Part shown: positions 34,075 to 43,914 of the stretch, piece by piece | How the letters are laid out: every line of letters begins with the position of its first letter | Numbering within the stretch: position 1 is the first letter of the stretch | DNA from: CATQHB01 sp965262595 | Lineage (GTDB): Bacteria > Chloroflexota > Dehalococcoidia > Lucifugimonadales > UBA3495 | DNA length: 64,000 nucleotides | Direction: 5' to 3' | NCBI GenBank assembly: GCA_965262595.1 | Contig: OZ253548.1 | Coordinates: 1,302,001-1,366,000, forward strand | The notes under the pieces: generated by a model | What the model was told of the DNA's origin: nothing | Database searches by the model: none | Seen by the model: the letters and a program-made list of their open reading frames with translations, nothing else | Program-made: the position numbers and the translations under genes

Positions 34075-34734
34075 ATGTACAGTATCATCGTGGGCTGTAG
34101 CGAAATAGGTTATCATCTTTCCAAAATGTTGATGGTGGCCGACAATGAAGTAGTCGTAATTGAGAAGAGCCTGGCCCGCTGCCAGCTATTGTGGGATGAA
34201 ATGGGCAGCGTGGTCGTGCAGGGAGATGGCGCCGACCAGGCAGACTTGAAACGAGCCGGAGCCGCCCGGGCCGATGTCCTGATAGCGGTTACCGACCGGG
34301 ACGAAACGAACCTGGTCGTATGCCAGATCGCCAAGCACATTTTTTCCGTTAAACGCACCATCGCCACCATCAAGGACCCCAAGAATGAGCCCACATTCCG
34401 GGTGCTGGGCGTAGATGTAGTGGTTAACTCCAGCAACCTGATTTTGAACAGCCTGGAGCAGGGAATTACCGAAAGCAAACTCAAGCATCTGATGAGTTTG
34501 AGCGTGCCCAACGCGATGCTTATTAGCGTTACCATACCGGAGGATGCCGCGGTCGTCGGCAAACGCCTGGCGGCGGTAAAGTTGCCGTCCCACAGTTTTG
34601 TCTCTATGGTGATTCGCCACAATATGGTGGTGGCCCCCGGAGACGACCTGACGTTGGTGGGAGAGGATGAGCTATTTGCCGTTACGATGGCGGACGAGGA
34701 ACAAGATCTGTACGATACACTGACTGGAGTATAG
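34075..34734 (+). CDS. TrkA-family potassium uptake protein
   Basis: 219-residue RCK protein. MYSIIVGCSEIGYHLSKMLMVADNEVVVIEKS is the TrkA-N start with a GCSEIG loop (second Gly replaced by Ser), and the TrkA-C domain is at about 130-215 (LISVTIPEDAAVVGKRL, DLTLVGEDELF). I choose ATG 34075; a TTG at 34051 would overlap the previous stop. The next gene, pheA, starts 2 bp after the stop. It pairs with the short TrkA-N gene upstream. Confidence 0.88.
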   Translation: MYSIIVGCSEIGYHLSKMLMVADNEVVVIEKSLARCQLLWDEMGSVVVQGDGADQADLKRAGAARADVLIAVTDRDETNLVVCQIAKHIFSVKRTIATIKDPKNEPTFRVLGVDVVVNSSNLILNSLEQGITESKLKHLMSLSVPNAMLISVTIPEDAAVVGKRLAAVKLPSHSFVSMVIRHNMVVAPGDDLTLVGEDELFAVTMADEEQDLYDTLTGV

Positions 34735-34736
34735 CC

Positions 34737-35570
34737 TTGGTCAAACGTATATCATATTTCGGCCCAGCCGGCACCTACACCGAAGAGGCGGCCCGCCTCT
34801 ACGACCCTCAGGCAGACTTGCACCCCTTTCCCACCATCCCCGCCGTGTTTCTGGCAGTGTCCGGGGGCGTTACGGACGAAGGGGTAGTGCCGATAGAGAA
34901 TAGCCTGGAGGGTTCGGTGGTCTATACCCTGGACTTATTAATTAACGACTCCGAACTGTCCATATATCACGAGATAGTGCTGCCCATTGAGCACTGCCTG
35001 ATGGTATTGCCCGGAACCACCATCTTGGACATCGGGATAATCTATTCCCACCCTCAATCCCTGGCCCAGTGCCGCCACTTTCTGGAAACCAACTTTCCCA
35101 ATGCTCGACCTACCGCTTCCTTGAGCAATTCCGCGGCGGTAGCCGACATGAAAGAAAGCAGCGTGACGGCGGCCGCCATCGCCCCTCAACGCGCCGCAGT
35201 GCTTTACGGCGCGGAGATAATAGACCGGGGGATTCAAGACCGGGCCAACAACATGACCCGATTTGTGGTACTGGCCAAAGCCGATCATCCTCCTACCGGG
35301 CGGGACAAGACTTCCATCTGTTTTTCCTTCGACGAGGATGAACCCGGTTCCCTGTATCAGGCTTTGGGGGTTTTCGCTTTGCGGGGGCTGAACCTGGTCA
35401 AGATAGAGTCCCGACCCACCAAGGAGTCGCTGGGCCGCTACAATTTCCTGGTGGACTGTGAGGGTCATCGGGAGAACCCGACGGTTAAGGAGGCGATGGA
35501 CGCTCTGGCCGGGCAAGTCAGCGCACTGAAGATTTTTGGATCATATCCCTGCTGGAGTACTGCTCCTTAG
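34737..35570 (+). CDS. pheA: Prephenate dehydratase
   Basis: 277-residue enzyme converting prephenate to phenylpyruvate for phenylalanine synthesis. The catalytic domain starts with FGPAGTYTEEAARLY and contains IPIENS-type VPIENSLEGSV and NMTRFVVLAK (the TRF motif). The ACT domain has EPGSLYQALGVFALRGLNLVKIESRP, the ESRP Phe-binding motif, so it is probably feedback-regulated. The start is TTG at 34737 with GGAG about 6 nt upstream. Only 2 bp separate it from the trkA stop, an odd operon partner. Confidence 0.94.
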   Translation: MVKRISYFGPAGTYTEEAARLYDPQADLHPFPTIPAVFLAVSGGVTDEGVVPIENSLEGSVVYTLDLLINDSELSIYHEIVLPIEHCLMVLPGTTILDIGIIYSHPQSLAQCRHFLETNFPNARPTASLSNSAAVADMKESSVTAAAIAPQRAAVLYGAEIIDRGIQDRANNMTRFVVLAKADHPPTGRDKTSICFSFDEDEPGSLYQALGVFALRGLNLVKIESRPTKESLGRYNFLVDCEGHRENPTVKEAMDALAGQVSALKIFGSYPCWSTAP

Positions 35571-35612
35571 GGCTAACCTACACTGAACTCTGCCGCATGA
35601 CGCGTCGTCAGT

Positions 35613-35891
35613 TTACTCGTCCTCTTTACTGAACCTCTGCTTGACCTTCTCGACGAGGAGGTTTATGGCCTTGAAAAAAACCAAAGTTCGTGAAATTTCC
35701 TTGGTGGAGTCGAGCATAACCCCGGAAGCTTCCTCCAGATTCCCGGCGGTTCGCTTTATCGAGGCAATTGAACCTTGCAGCCGGATGATCATAACCAGTA
35801 CAAACCCCAGAGTCATGATTAATAAACCCAGCCCAATGATTATCATCAAGTCCTTGATAAAAGCGACCAGGGTTAACGTACTTTCATCCAT
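35613..35891 (-). CDS. Small single-pass membrane protein of unknown function
   Basis: 92 residues. One strong hydrophobic helix (about 13-38, FIKDLMIIIGLGLLIMTLGF) is followed by an amphipathic stretch (SIASIKRTAGNLEEASGVML) and a basic/acidic C-terminus (KVKQRFSKEDE). It resembles the DUF948-like membrane proteins with a coiled-coil after the helix, but I do not recognise it firmly. It lies downstream of the giant membrane protein is on the same strand, with a 31 bp gap, so the two may be co-transcribed. Confidence 0.55.
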   Translation of the reverse strand: MDESTLTLVAFIKDLMIIIGLGLLIMTLGFVLVMIIRLQGSIASIKRTAGNLEEASGVMLDSTKEISRTLVFFKAINLLVEKVKQRFSKEDE

Positions 35892-35922
35892 TCCTAACTC
35901 CTCAGTAAGTTACGGCCGGCAA

Positions 35923-38900
35923 TTATGACCGGCTCGGGTCCAGTTCCAACCCGTAAATTGTCACGTCCCCGTTCCTGAACACCGGCGAGGCCGTGCCCTG
36001 CTCCGTCATATTATCGAACTTGGCCAACCCCGCTCCAGGATAATATATGCGTTCCAGTTGGCCGACCACCACATATTTAACATTATACGCCCGCAGCAAG
36101 GATTGGGCGCGCTCCAAATCGACAGTCTCGTATATCTCCCGAATATCGCCGGCCCTAGCCGGTATTTCGTCAGAATACACGCCGCGCTGTTGTATCTGAT
36201 GCCAGGGCCAACCCAGCACCGTGGGCAGTCCGGTATAGTTGGCAATCCGCCCGCCCCAGTGATACTGCTCGGTATGGGCCTCCAGCACCACCGGCGAGCC
36301 GGAAACATTATCCTGCAGCCACCGGATTGCCTCGGCGTCTCCTTTCAGGGCCAGCGGCTGTTCCTGCTCCCAGTGAACCGCCCCTTCCATATAGGCCATT
36401 CCGTCCAGGGTGGGCGGCAAGTCGTTAAAACGGTCGGCCAGCCGGGCCTGGGTTCCCAGCACGGTATAGCTAAGGCTGCACAGAACTAGCAGGGCAACTA
36501 CTCCTACCCAGAGCAGCCGGGGCCGGTTCAAGTTGACCGGCTTTAACTCGCGGTCAAATCCCAATCGCCATAGCATATAGGCTGCGGCCAAACCAAGAAG
36601 AATCCAAGCCTCCAGGTAATACTTGAACAGGGTATTCATCCGGCCAATGTCTCCGCTCAAGCGCACCAGGTCAACGCCGACGCCAATTGCCAACGCCATG
36701 CCCAACAGCAACAGTACGAACACCGTATAGGTCCGTTCCCCGCCGCCGGGTTCGGCATTGGAGTTCGAGTTGGCGCCGGATAGCAGGACATCCCAGGCCA
36801 CCAGCCCGGTAATGACCAGCAGGAAAAGCAGGACTGCTCCGGTCCAGTATCCGGCGAGCGCAAAATACACTACGGCCATCAGGCACAACACCAGATAGAG
36901 ACGCAAGAACAGCAATTGAACCGGCCGGTCGGTTTGCCTGGGAGTGGCTGAAATGCCCCGGCGGTTGGGAAAAAATCGCCAACTGCACGTTCGGGCCAGG
37001 GGGAGCCGGGCTCGCCAGACCAGAAAAGTCCCGACGATGAACAGAAACAGGCCATGGATGCCCAGATAGCGGTCAATGGGAGTACGCCATTTGCTGGCCT
37101 CGATGCCGGCGTCAAAGGTTTCCAATGCCTGATGAAAAGGCTGAAAGGCGAGCAAGCTCATTGAAACAATTCCCACGGCCAGGCCGACTCCCCAGGTCAG
37201 CCGCGTCCGCGCCGTTCCCGGCATTCCATAAACCGCCAAGCCCACCAGAGACAGCGTAAGCGCTAAATACGCCGGGTAGTCCCAGCTATTAATCAGCCAC
37301 AGCGCCCCCAGGGCCAGGCTGATCATAGCAACCGCCGCCACGTCCCAGACCCAGCCAAACCGTCGCCAGCCTGCAACCAGGTTCAAACCCAGCCCAATTA
37401 CCAGCAAAGTAAAGGGTATTACCATCATGTGGGCGTGCAGGTCGCTGAACAGAAAGGTGAAGAAGGGAAACTCGGTAATATGCCAGGACACGTCGGGGAA
37501 GTCGGCAATCTTTTCCGGCACCCAGAAGACCAGCGGCCCGGTGTCGAAGTTTTCCAGGTTTGGGATCATCCGGCTGCTGCGCCAAAAGTCGAAGGCGGGG
37601 AACTCTCCGGCTGCACCGACCAGCTTGCCCCAGGTCCCTTGTGCTAACTGGACTACGCCGTCCAGGTTCGCCGCAACCGCCACAAACAGCCCGGCAAACA
37701 GCCCGGCGGTTACCGGGCTGCGGGTAACCCGCTCGGCCCGGCCCGGTCCCGGCTCCGGCGGCGGCGCTGATTCACCTATTGAGGAGACGGCGGATTCGGC
37801 TCCGGTTTGCCCGATTGGCGATTCGTAATCCTCCTCTACGGCATTGGCGGTATCCGCATAGTCGATCGCCACGGTACCGTCGGAGTTTGCAGGAGCTTCA
37901 GAACCCCCGGAATCCAGGCAGCTCCGGGACCGCCTAACTCCCTCGGCCAGGTTATACACGATGGAATAGGCTCCGGTGACGGTCAGGGCAAAGAACAGCG
38001 GCACCGCCAGGTTGAAAGCCACGGTCGGCACAATTCCGGTTAACCTTATGGGCAGGGCCAGGACAAAGTAGCCCCAGTAGTAATAGTTCAGGTATCCGCC
38101 GGCAAACCAGGGGTCGTAAGGGGGCAGCAGCGTGGAGCGGACCACAGCGTTAAGGTAAGCCAGCTCCATCGGCTTTTCGCCGCCGCGGTAGGGGTGCCAC
38201 AAGTCCGGGTTGTAGGCTCGGATCACCACAAAAGCAAGAAAAGCTAACAGGAACAGCGCCTCGCCGGTCAGCAGCAACCGCCAACGCTGCGCCAAAAAGG
38301 TCAACATCTCCCGTCGGCGCGCCGCCAGCGCCAGACCGGACAGCGCCGCCACGACCAGCAGACCCAGGACAATGGCGGTTCGAGAGAAGTCAACCCAGCC
38401 CAGGCTCACTATCAGCCAGGTAACGTACGCGACGGTCAGCAATCCCAGGATTCGGGCCAGTATCATCCCTCGGTCGGCGAGGGGGCGAAACAGGAACAAC
38501 GCCAGGGGCAGCGCGGCCAGGTAAATCAGTTCCACTGCCAGAAGCCACGCCAGCGCCGGCAGTCGGTTAGCCCAGCTATGCCGGTCAAAGATTTCCGACC
38601 AGGTGCCGCCCCGCTGCTGTACGGCAGCCTGCTCTTCGGAAAGCACCAGCCCGGCCCGGCGGTTCGGCTCGAATCGTCCGCTCACCAGCCGGAGCAGCAG
38701 GTCGTCCTCCGACAGCCGTTCCACGTTCCGAAACAGCAATACTTGGGGATGGTCATAACCGACCACGTTGTCATCGGCATAGCCCAGGTTAATCGGGAAC
38801 AGCGGTTGGGATTCGACCGGAACCATCGGCTCCGGCCGGGGCAGCCCGGCCCGGCCCAGGGGGTCGTCCACGAAAGCAATTCCCGCCAACTCCGGGTAGG

Positions 38901-40671
38901 AGGTGAAGGTTCGCTCCAGACGGTAACCCAATTCGCCGCCAAAAAGCTGCCGGTAATAGTTGGCGCTAAGGGGGAAGCGCTCCGGGTCGCTGGTGACGCT
39001 GACGTAGGGCCGGTGGCTGTAGAAGACCAGGTACTCAGCCCGGGCCAGTTCCTCGCCCAGCTTAATCATTTTTTGCGCGTTGTCCGGCTCATAGGCCGGG
39101 AATTGCCAGACCCGGTAGCGGTACAGTTCAGGGATAAACTCGTCCCAATGATTATCGCTGAGGATGACCGTGCGATCTGGCAGGTTCTCGTTTATCCAGT
39201 GGGACGCGGCCACCGCCGGATGGGGATTGGCATAGACCCGCTGGAAAGCCAGGGAATAGAAAGCGGTAGCCGCCAGGACTACCACCAGGGGAGCCACCGA
39301 CGCCGCCATCAAGCAGAGCCGACCCCTGGGGGTGTACCATAAATAATACCAGACGCCTGCCGTATTGAATCCACTGCGGAGCGAGGTTTTGCTTTGAATG
39401 ACCGAGTCCGGGAAACTGGCCCGGGCCGGACTTTGGAACCATACTAACGGCCACAGGAGCAGCCGGGACCCCATCAATATCATGAAGGGTATCAGGGCGA
39501 AGTAATAACGCTGGAACCGGACCTCGAAACTTTCCAAAAACAGAATGCTGGGAACCACCCAAGCCAGCAGCAACAGATCCGCCCGCCGGCTCTCCGAACC
39601 TCTCCACACCATAGCGGCAGTAAAAGCTATGCCGGCCCAGGCGAACAATCCCAGGGGCAGGCCCAGGCCCCATACCGCCGTTTGGTGGAACTGGTACCGG
39701 AAGGCCGGCGTATCAACATACTGGATAGTGAAGGGCCAAAGACCGGCGTTTCGGGCCATATTGGCTTGGGCCGCCTGCTCGCCGATAAAGTTGGTGAAGT
39801 CCAGCAAGGCATACGGAGTGACGGCAAAAAATGCGACTAGAGCAACAGCCCCGGCAGCCAACGCATGGCATAGGGTCTGCCCCATTCCGCCCCGGGTGAC
39901 GCCGGACCAAAGACCGTTACCACTGTCCAGCAGCCGATAGGTGTAAGCAAACAGCAGCGGCAGCAGTACCGGCAAAATGCTTACCTTGGGAGCAAAGGCC
40001 AACCCGATAATCAGGCCCAGCAGCAGCGAATCCCGCAGCCGCCGCTTTTCCAACATTCGCAGCGCAGCCCAGAAACCGGCCAGTATCAGCAGGGCCGAAA
40101 AAATCTCCGGACGGTAAAAGTGGCTAGTCTGGATGTGGATTACTGCCAGAGCAGTCAGTGCGGCGGCCAATAGCCCGACCCAAGGGCCATACTGCCCGCC
40201 GTAGATACGACGTCCCAGCAGATATACCATGAATACCGATCCGACGTCTGCTAAGGCCGAAAGGGCACGTCCGAAGTAACGCATATCCAGGGCATTAATA
40301 TCGGCAAACAGCTCGATAATCGAACGGAAAAACACCAGAACATAGATTAGGATGCTGCCCAAAGGGAACCAGTGGGGGTTCAGGGGACTGCGCTCGGCGT
40401 CCAGAAACACGCTCAGGCTGGGCAGACCCGTACGGGTTTCGGTGTATTCGCCGATACAGGCTTCATAGCCCGGCCTTTCCGTCAGCAGGTCATAGACGCA
40501 GCCGGCCCGCATATAAATCGACCGCTCATCGGGGTGAAAGCCATAACCGGAGTCCCAGTCAAGCCCATGCAGGCGCAGGCCCAGAGCCACCACCAGAATC
40601 AACGGCAACAGGACTAAGGGCCAGGAAAAGGGGGGGAGATGGGGGAAGGTTAGCTGAGTCAGGCGGCGCAC
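35923..40671 (-). CDS. Giant fusion: PMT-like glycosyltransferase plus DUF2298 (YYY) membrane protein
   Basis: 1582-residue polytopic membrane protein. Residues 1 to about 480 resemble a GT39/ArnT-type lipid-linked-sugar glycosyltransferase, with an extracytoplasmic FHPDERSIY acidic motif after TM1. A soluble region (about 490-690) follows. The rest (about 700-1575) is a DUF2298 protein: GGYLNYYYWGYF is the YYY motif, and FFTFLFSDLHAHMM and RMNTLFKYYLEAW are family blocks. A low-complexity loop (about residues 925-985) sits between its helices. The two halves are usually separate genes in Chloroflexota. It probably acts on cell-surface glycans at the membrane. Substrate unknown. Confidence 0.85.
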   Translation of the reverse strand: MRRLTQLTFPHLPPFSWPLVLLPLILVVALGLRLHGLDWDSGYGFHPDERSIYMRAGCVYDLLTERPGYEACIGEYTETRTGLPSLSVFLDAERSPLNPHWFPLGSILIYVLVFFRSIIELFADINALDMRYFGRALSALADVGSVFMVYLLGRRIYGGQYGPWVGLLAAALTALAVIHIQTSHFYRPEIFSALLILAGFWAALRMLEKRRLRDSLLLGLIIGLAFAPKVSILPVLLPLLFAYTYRLLDSGNGLWSGVTRGGMGQTLCHALAAGAVALVAFFAVTPYALLDFTNFIGEQAAQANMARNAGLWPFTIQYVDTPAFRYQFHQTAVWGLGLPLGLFAWAGIAFTAAMVWRGSESRRADLLLLAWVVPSILFLESFEVRFQRYYFALIPFMILMGSRLLLWPLVWFQSPARASFPDSVIQSKTSLRSGFNTAGVWYYLWYTPRGRLCLMAASVAPLVVVLAATAFYSLAFQRVYANPHPAVAASHWINENLPDRTVILSDNHWDEFIPELYRYRVWQFPAYEPDNAQKMIKLGEELARAEYLVFYSHRPYVSVTSDPERFPLSANYYRQLFGGELGYRLERTFTSYPELAGIAFVDDPLGRAGLPRPEPMVPVESQPLFPINLGYADDNVVGYDHPQVLLFRNVERLSEDDLLLRLVSGRFEPNRRAGLVLSEEQAAVQQRGGTWSEIFDRHSWANRLPALAWLLAVELIYLAALPLALFLFRPLADRGMILARILGLLTVAYVTWLIVSLGWVDFSRTAIVLGLLVVAALSGLALAARRREMLTFLAQRWRLLLTGEALFLLAFLAFVVIRAYNPDLWHPYRGGEKPMELAYLNAVVRSTLLPPYDPWFAGGYLNYYYWGYFVLALPIRLTGIVPTVAFNLAVPLFFALTVTGAYSIVYNLAEGVRRSRSCLDSGGSEAPANSDGTVAIDYADTANAVEEDYESPIGQTGAESAVSSIGESAPPPEPGPGRAERVTRSPVTAGLFAGLFVAVAANLDGVVQLAQGTWGKLVGAAGEFPAFDFWRSSRMIPNLENFDTGPLVFWVPEKIADFPDVSWHITEFPFFTFLFSDLHAHMMVIPFTLLVIGLGLNLVAGWRRFGWVWDVAAVAMISLALGALWLINSWDYPAYLALTLSLVGLAVYGMPGTARTRLTWGVGLAVGIVSMSLLAFQPFHQALETFDAGIEASKWRTPIDRYLGIHGLFLFIVGTFLVWRARLPLARTCSWRFFPNRRGISATPRQTDRPVQLLFLRLYLVLCLMAVVYFALAGYWTGAVLLFLLVITGLVAWDVLLSGANSNSNAEPGGGERTYTVFVLLLLGMALAIGVGVDLVRLSGDIGRMNTLFKYYLEAWILLGLAAAYMLWRLGFDRELKPVNLNRPRLLWVGVVALLVLCSLSYTVLGTQARLADRFNDLPPTLDGMAYMEGAVHWEQEQPLALKGDAEAIRWLQDNVSGSPVVLEAHTEQYHWGGRIANYTGLPTVLGWPWHQIQQRGVYSDEIPARAGDIREIYETVDLERAQSLLRAYNVKYVVVGQLERIYYPGAGLAKFDNMTEQGTASPVFRNGDVTIYGLELDPSRS

Positions 40672-41066
40672 CGGTCAACTCCCACACTATGGACCGGCCT
40701 TGAATTCGGCCTGGGAATCACGGCCCGCCCCCGATTTGAAGCCGAGGGGAAAGTTGGAGAAACATCCGGCAAGACAACCGGCGGGGCGTTAGTCCTGACC
40801 GATTCCGACGAGAGGGCAACCGGAGCCAAGCCGAACGGGAAGAAGTGGCCGGGTAGAAAAGGGGCTAACCGGAGCTGGTCTAACCGGAAACTTCGCCGTG
40901 CCGGGGAAAACCGGCACGACCTATTAATCAATCGGAGGATTGTTTGACCGGCCAGGAATGGCAAAGACCTATAGGTAAGGAGATTCACGCCGTTCGCGAA
41001 GCTGCTCCCTTTTTGCTCACCGGGTCCGGCTGCTAATATGACCATAATATTATGGCCAAAACCGGG
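40672..41066. other. Intergenic region downstream of gapA
   Basis: 395 bp without a gene. It contains a GTGCCGG/CCGGCAC hairpin (40899-40918) that may end gapA transcription, though it lacks a T-run. A perfect 14-bp palindrome CCATAATATTATGG (41042-41055) lies just past the gapA stop. It should also hold the promoter of the giant membrane protein gene, but none is clear. Confidence 0.35.
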
Positions 41067-42080
41067 CTAGATTCCCTTGTCACTCATAAAGGAACAGAGG
41101 TCGGCGGTGCGGCAAGAATAACCCCACTCGTTGTCGTACCAACCCATAACTTTGACCATGTTTTCCTCCATCACAATGGTGGAGAGGGCGTCAAAGACGC
41201 AGCTATGGGAGTTGCTCCGCACGTCGGAACTGACAATCGGGTCTTCGGTATATTCCAGAATTCCCTTGAGGGCGCCTTCTGCGGCGTCTTTAAAGGCCTG
41301 ATTGACCTCCGCTACCGTCACACCCCGGGCCAGGTTTACCACAAAGTCGGTCACCGAGCCGGTGGCAGTGGGTACCCGGAAGGCAATGCCGTGGAGTTTA
41401 CCGTTAAGCTCCGGCAACACCAGACCCACCGCGCGGGCCGCTCCGGTGCTGGTGGGGATGATATTCATCGCCGCAGCCCGGGCCCGGCGCAGGTCGGGAT
41501 GGCGCTGGTCCAGAATAGCCTGGTCATTGGTATAGGAGTGGATGGTGGACATCAGACCGTGTTCGATGCCGAAGGCTTCGTGCAACACCTTGACCATCGG
41601 AGCAAAACAGTTGGTGGTACAGGAGGCGTTGGAGACTATGTTGTGCTTATCCTTGTCATAAACGTGGTCATTGACTCCCATAACCATGGTCAGGTCAACG
41701 TTGGTCGCCGGAGCGGAAATAATGACCTTGCTGGCTCCTCCCTGGAAATGTCCGGCAGCCTTTTCCCCGTCGGTAAAGATGCCGGTTGACTCTACCACCA
41801 GGTCAACTCCCATTTCAGACCAGGGAATCTGGGCTGGGTCACGCTCGGAGAAGACTTTGATACTGCGGCCGTCAATCAACAGATCGCCGTTATTGGCTTC
41901 CACCTGACCCGGATAGACGCCATAGCTGGTATCGTACTTAAACAGGTGGGCGTTGGTCTTGTCGTCGGTCAAGTCATTAACCGCTGCAATCTCAAGCTGG
42001 TCCGGATACAGTTCCATCGCAGCCCGGGTGACCAACCGACCAATTCTCCCAAAGCCGTTAACTCCAATCCGAGTTGCCAT
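41067..42080 (-). CDS. gapA: Glyceraldehyde-3-phosphate dehydrogenase, type I
   Basis: 337-residue glycolytic enzyme oxidising G3P to 1,3-bisphosphoglycerate with NAD(P). NGFGRIGRLVTRAA is the nucleotide loop, SNASCTTNCFAP holds the catalytic Cys, and HSYTNDQAILD and PTSTGAARAVG are phosphate-binding blocks. SWYDNE-type GWYDNEWGYS ends it. Length is normal. It lies 431 bp after eno on the same strand. Cofactor preference was not determined. Confidence 0.97.
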   Translation of the reverse strand: MATRIGVNGFGRIGRLVTRAAMELYPDQLEIAAVNDLTDDKTNAHLFKYDTSYGVYPGQVEANNGDLLIDGRSIKVFSERDPAQIPWSEMGVDLVVESTGIFTDGEKAAGHFQGGASKVIISAPATNVDLTMVMGVNDHVYDKDKHNIVSNASCTTNCFAPMVKVLHEAFGIEHGLMSTIHSYTNDQAILDQRHPDLRRARAAAMNIIPTSTGAARAVGLVLPELNGKLHGIAFRVPTATGSVTDFVVNLARGVTVAEVNQAFKDAAEGALKGILEYTEDPIVSSDVRSNSHSCVFDALSTIVMEENMVKVMGWYDNEWGYSCRTADLCSFMSDKGI

Positions 42081-42511
42081 TATTTACCTCTCCATCAATT
42101 CCAACAAAACTTGGGTTAACTCTGTAAATGCGTCCAAATAAATTGGTTAGCGGCCTCGGGACGCTATCTCCCGCTTTCTCGCCGCAACCCCCGGGAACCG
42201 TTCTTTAAATTCCAGATCCGTGCCACGCCCAACCCTAACTGAAGCCAAGGCCTGGCAGTCGACTGACTCGGCCCTTAACCAAGGGGGAGGGCGGGACTTC
42301 ACGCCGGTTCCGACTCTATCTTCTCCAGAAGAGCCAGCCATACATTCCCAACCTGCTACGGTGGAAATGGGCAGGTGTGGGAGATGCCATCAAACGCCCC
42401 AACCCTATGATTACCCGCACGCTCTGCACCAACAGCCACCAGGTAAGCCGGATGCTACCCCGAATTCCCTGAATGACCAAATACCGAAATATACGCCAAG
42501 CCAGGAAGGAA
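42081..42511. other. Intergenic region between eno and gapA
   Basis: 431 bp. Short frames on both strands have no recognisable domain. No clear hairpin terminator or promoter was identified; the gap suggests gapA has its own promoter. Confidence 0.3.
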
Positions 42512-43843
42512 TTAGACTTTTCTGAGGTGGGCGTAGGCTTGTCTTCCAGCATACTTAGCCTCGGCTCCCAAGTCCGCTTCAATTCGGAGCAACCGATTAT
42601 ACTTGGCTACGCGCTCTGACCGGGCGGGAGCGCCCGTTTTGATTTGCCCCACGTTCCAGGCCACCGCCAAGTCCGCGATGGTAGTGTCCTCGGTTTCGCC
42701 GGAACGGTGGCTCATCACCGCTCCCCAGCCCGCACTCCGGGTCAACCGGAACGCCTGGAAAGTTTCAGTAAGAGTACCAATCTGGTTCGGTTTTAGCAAT
42801 ACCGAATTGGCTGCGCCGGAATCAATGCCCCGTTGAATGCGGGCAATATTGGTAACAAACAGGTCATCCCCCACCAATTGGGTCGAGTCGCCGAGACGTT
42901 GGCTCAACTCGGCCCAACCTTCCCAATCGTCCTCATCCAGCCCATCCTCGATGCTGATAATCGGGTAGGCCTGCTGCCAGCCGACATATAGATCTACCAG
43001 CTCGGCGGCGGTCATGGTGGTTCCCTCCCGCTCCAGCACGTAGCAGCCCCGGGCCTTGTCGTAGAGTTCCGAGGCAGCCACATCCAGGGTCAGTAAAACA
43101 TCCTCGCCGGGGGTATAACCGGCGGTTTCAATGGCTTTGAGCACCACTTCAATAGCGTCCCGATTGGAGGGAAGGGAGGGAGCGAAACCGCCCTCGTCGC
43201 CCACGTTGAGGTTATGACCATCGGCCCGCAGCAGATTTTTCAGGGTCTGGTATATCTCCGCCCCGGCCTGCAGCGCGTCGGAAAAAGTAGGTGCGCCCAC
43301 CGGGGAAACCATAAACTCCTGAATGTCTGCCGAGTTGGAGGCGTGGCGGCCCCCGTTCAGGATGTTGAACATCGGCGCCGGAAGGCTGACCGGGCCGCCT
43401 TCGGCCAGGTAACGCCAAAGCTCCCCGTCGGCGTCGGGGTGGGCCAGAGACGCCGCCCGGGCGGCGGCCATTGAAACCGCCAGAATAGCGTTGGCCCCCA
43501 GGCTGCTCTTGTCATCGGTGCCGTCCCGCTCGATCATTATGCGGTCAATGGAAGCCTGGTCAAAGGGAGAGCTGCCGACCAGCGCCGGGCCAAGGATATT
43601 ATTGACGTTGGCTACCGCCTGCAATACACCGGCGCCGCCGAACCGGCCCGCGTCTTTGTCCCGCAATTCCAGAGCCTCATAGCTGCCGGTGCTGGCTCCG
43701 GAGGGCACGGCGGCATGGGCTCTCGCGCCGTTGGACAGCTTGACGTCGGCTTCCACGGTAGGGTTGCCCCGGGAGTCCAATACTTCCCGGCCCCGTATTT
43801 CAGCGATAGTTACGTCGGATGCATTGGCGTTTCGGCTGCTCAT
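42512..43843 (-). CDS. eno: Enolase
   Basis: 443-residue glycolytic enzyme interconverting 2-phosphoglycerate and phosphoenolpyruvate. IRGREVLDSRGNPTVEADV, SGASTGSYEALELRD, IEDGLDEDDWEGW, the Lys motif LLKPNQIGTLTE and SHRSGETEDTTIADLAVA are the complete family set. Length is standard. It is upstream of gapA and downstream of a LOG-like gene, all on the minus strand. Confidence 0.98.
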   Translation of the reverse strand: MSSRNANASDVTIAEIRGREVLDSRGNPTVEADVKLSNGARAHAAVPSGASTGSYEALELRDKDAGRFGGAGVLQAVANVNNILGPALVGSSPFDQASIDRIMIERDGTDDKSSLGANAILAVSMAAARAASLAHPDADGELWRYLAEGGPVSLPAPMFNILNGGRHASNSADIQEFMVSPVGAPTFSDALQAGAEIYQTLKNLLRADGHNLNVGDEGGFAPSLPSNRDAIEVVLKAIETAGYTPGEDVLLTLDVAASELYDKARGCYVLEREGTTMTAAELVDLYVGWQQAYPIISIEDGLDEDDWEGWAELSQRLGDSTQLVGDDLFVTNIARIQRGIDSGAANSVLLKPNQIGTLTETFQAFRLTRSAGWGAVMSHRSGETEDTTIADLAVAWNVGQIKTGAPARSERVAKYNRLLRIEADLGAEAKYAGRQAYAHLRKV

Positions 43844-43914
43844 TTAGCGGACTGCCTCCGGAAAACGGGTGGATAACCCCGGGAACTATAGGGGTGGGGC
43901 GTCTGGGCGAGGGT

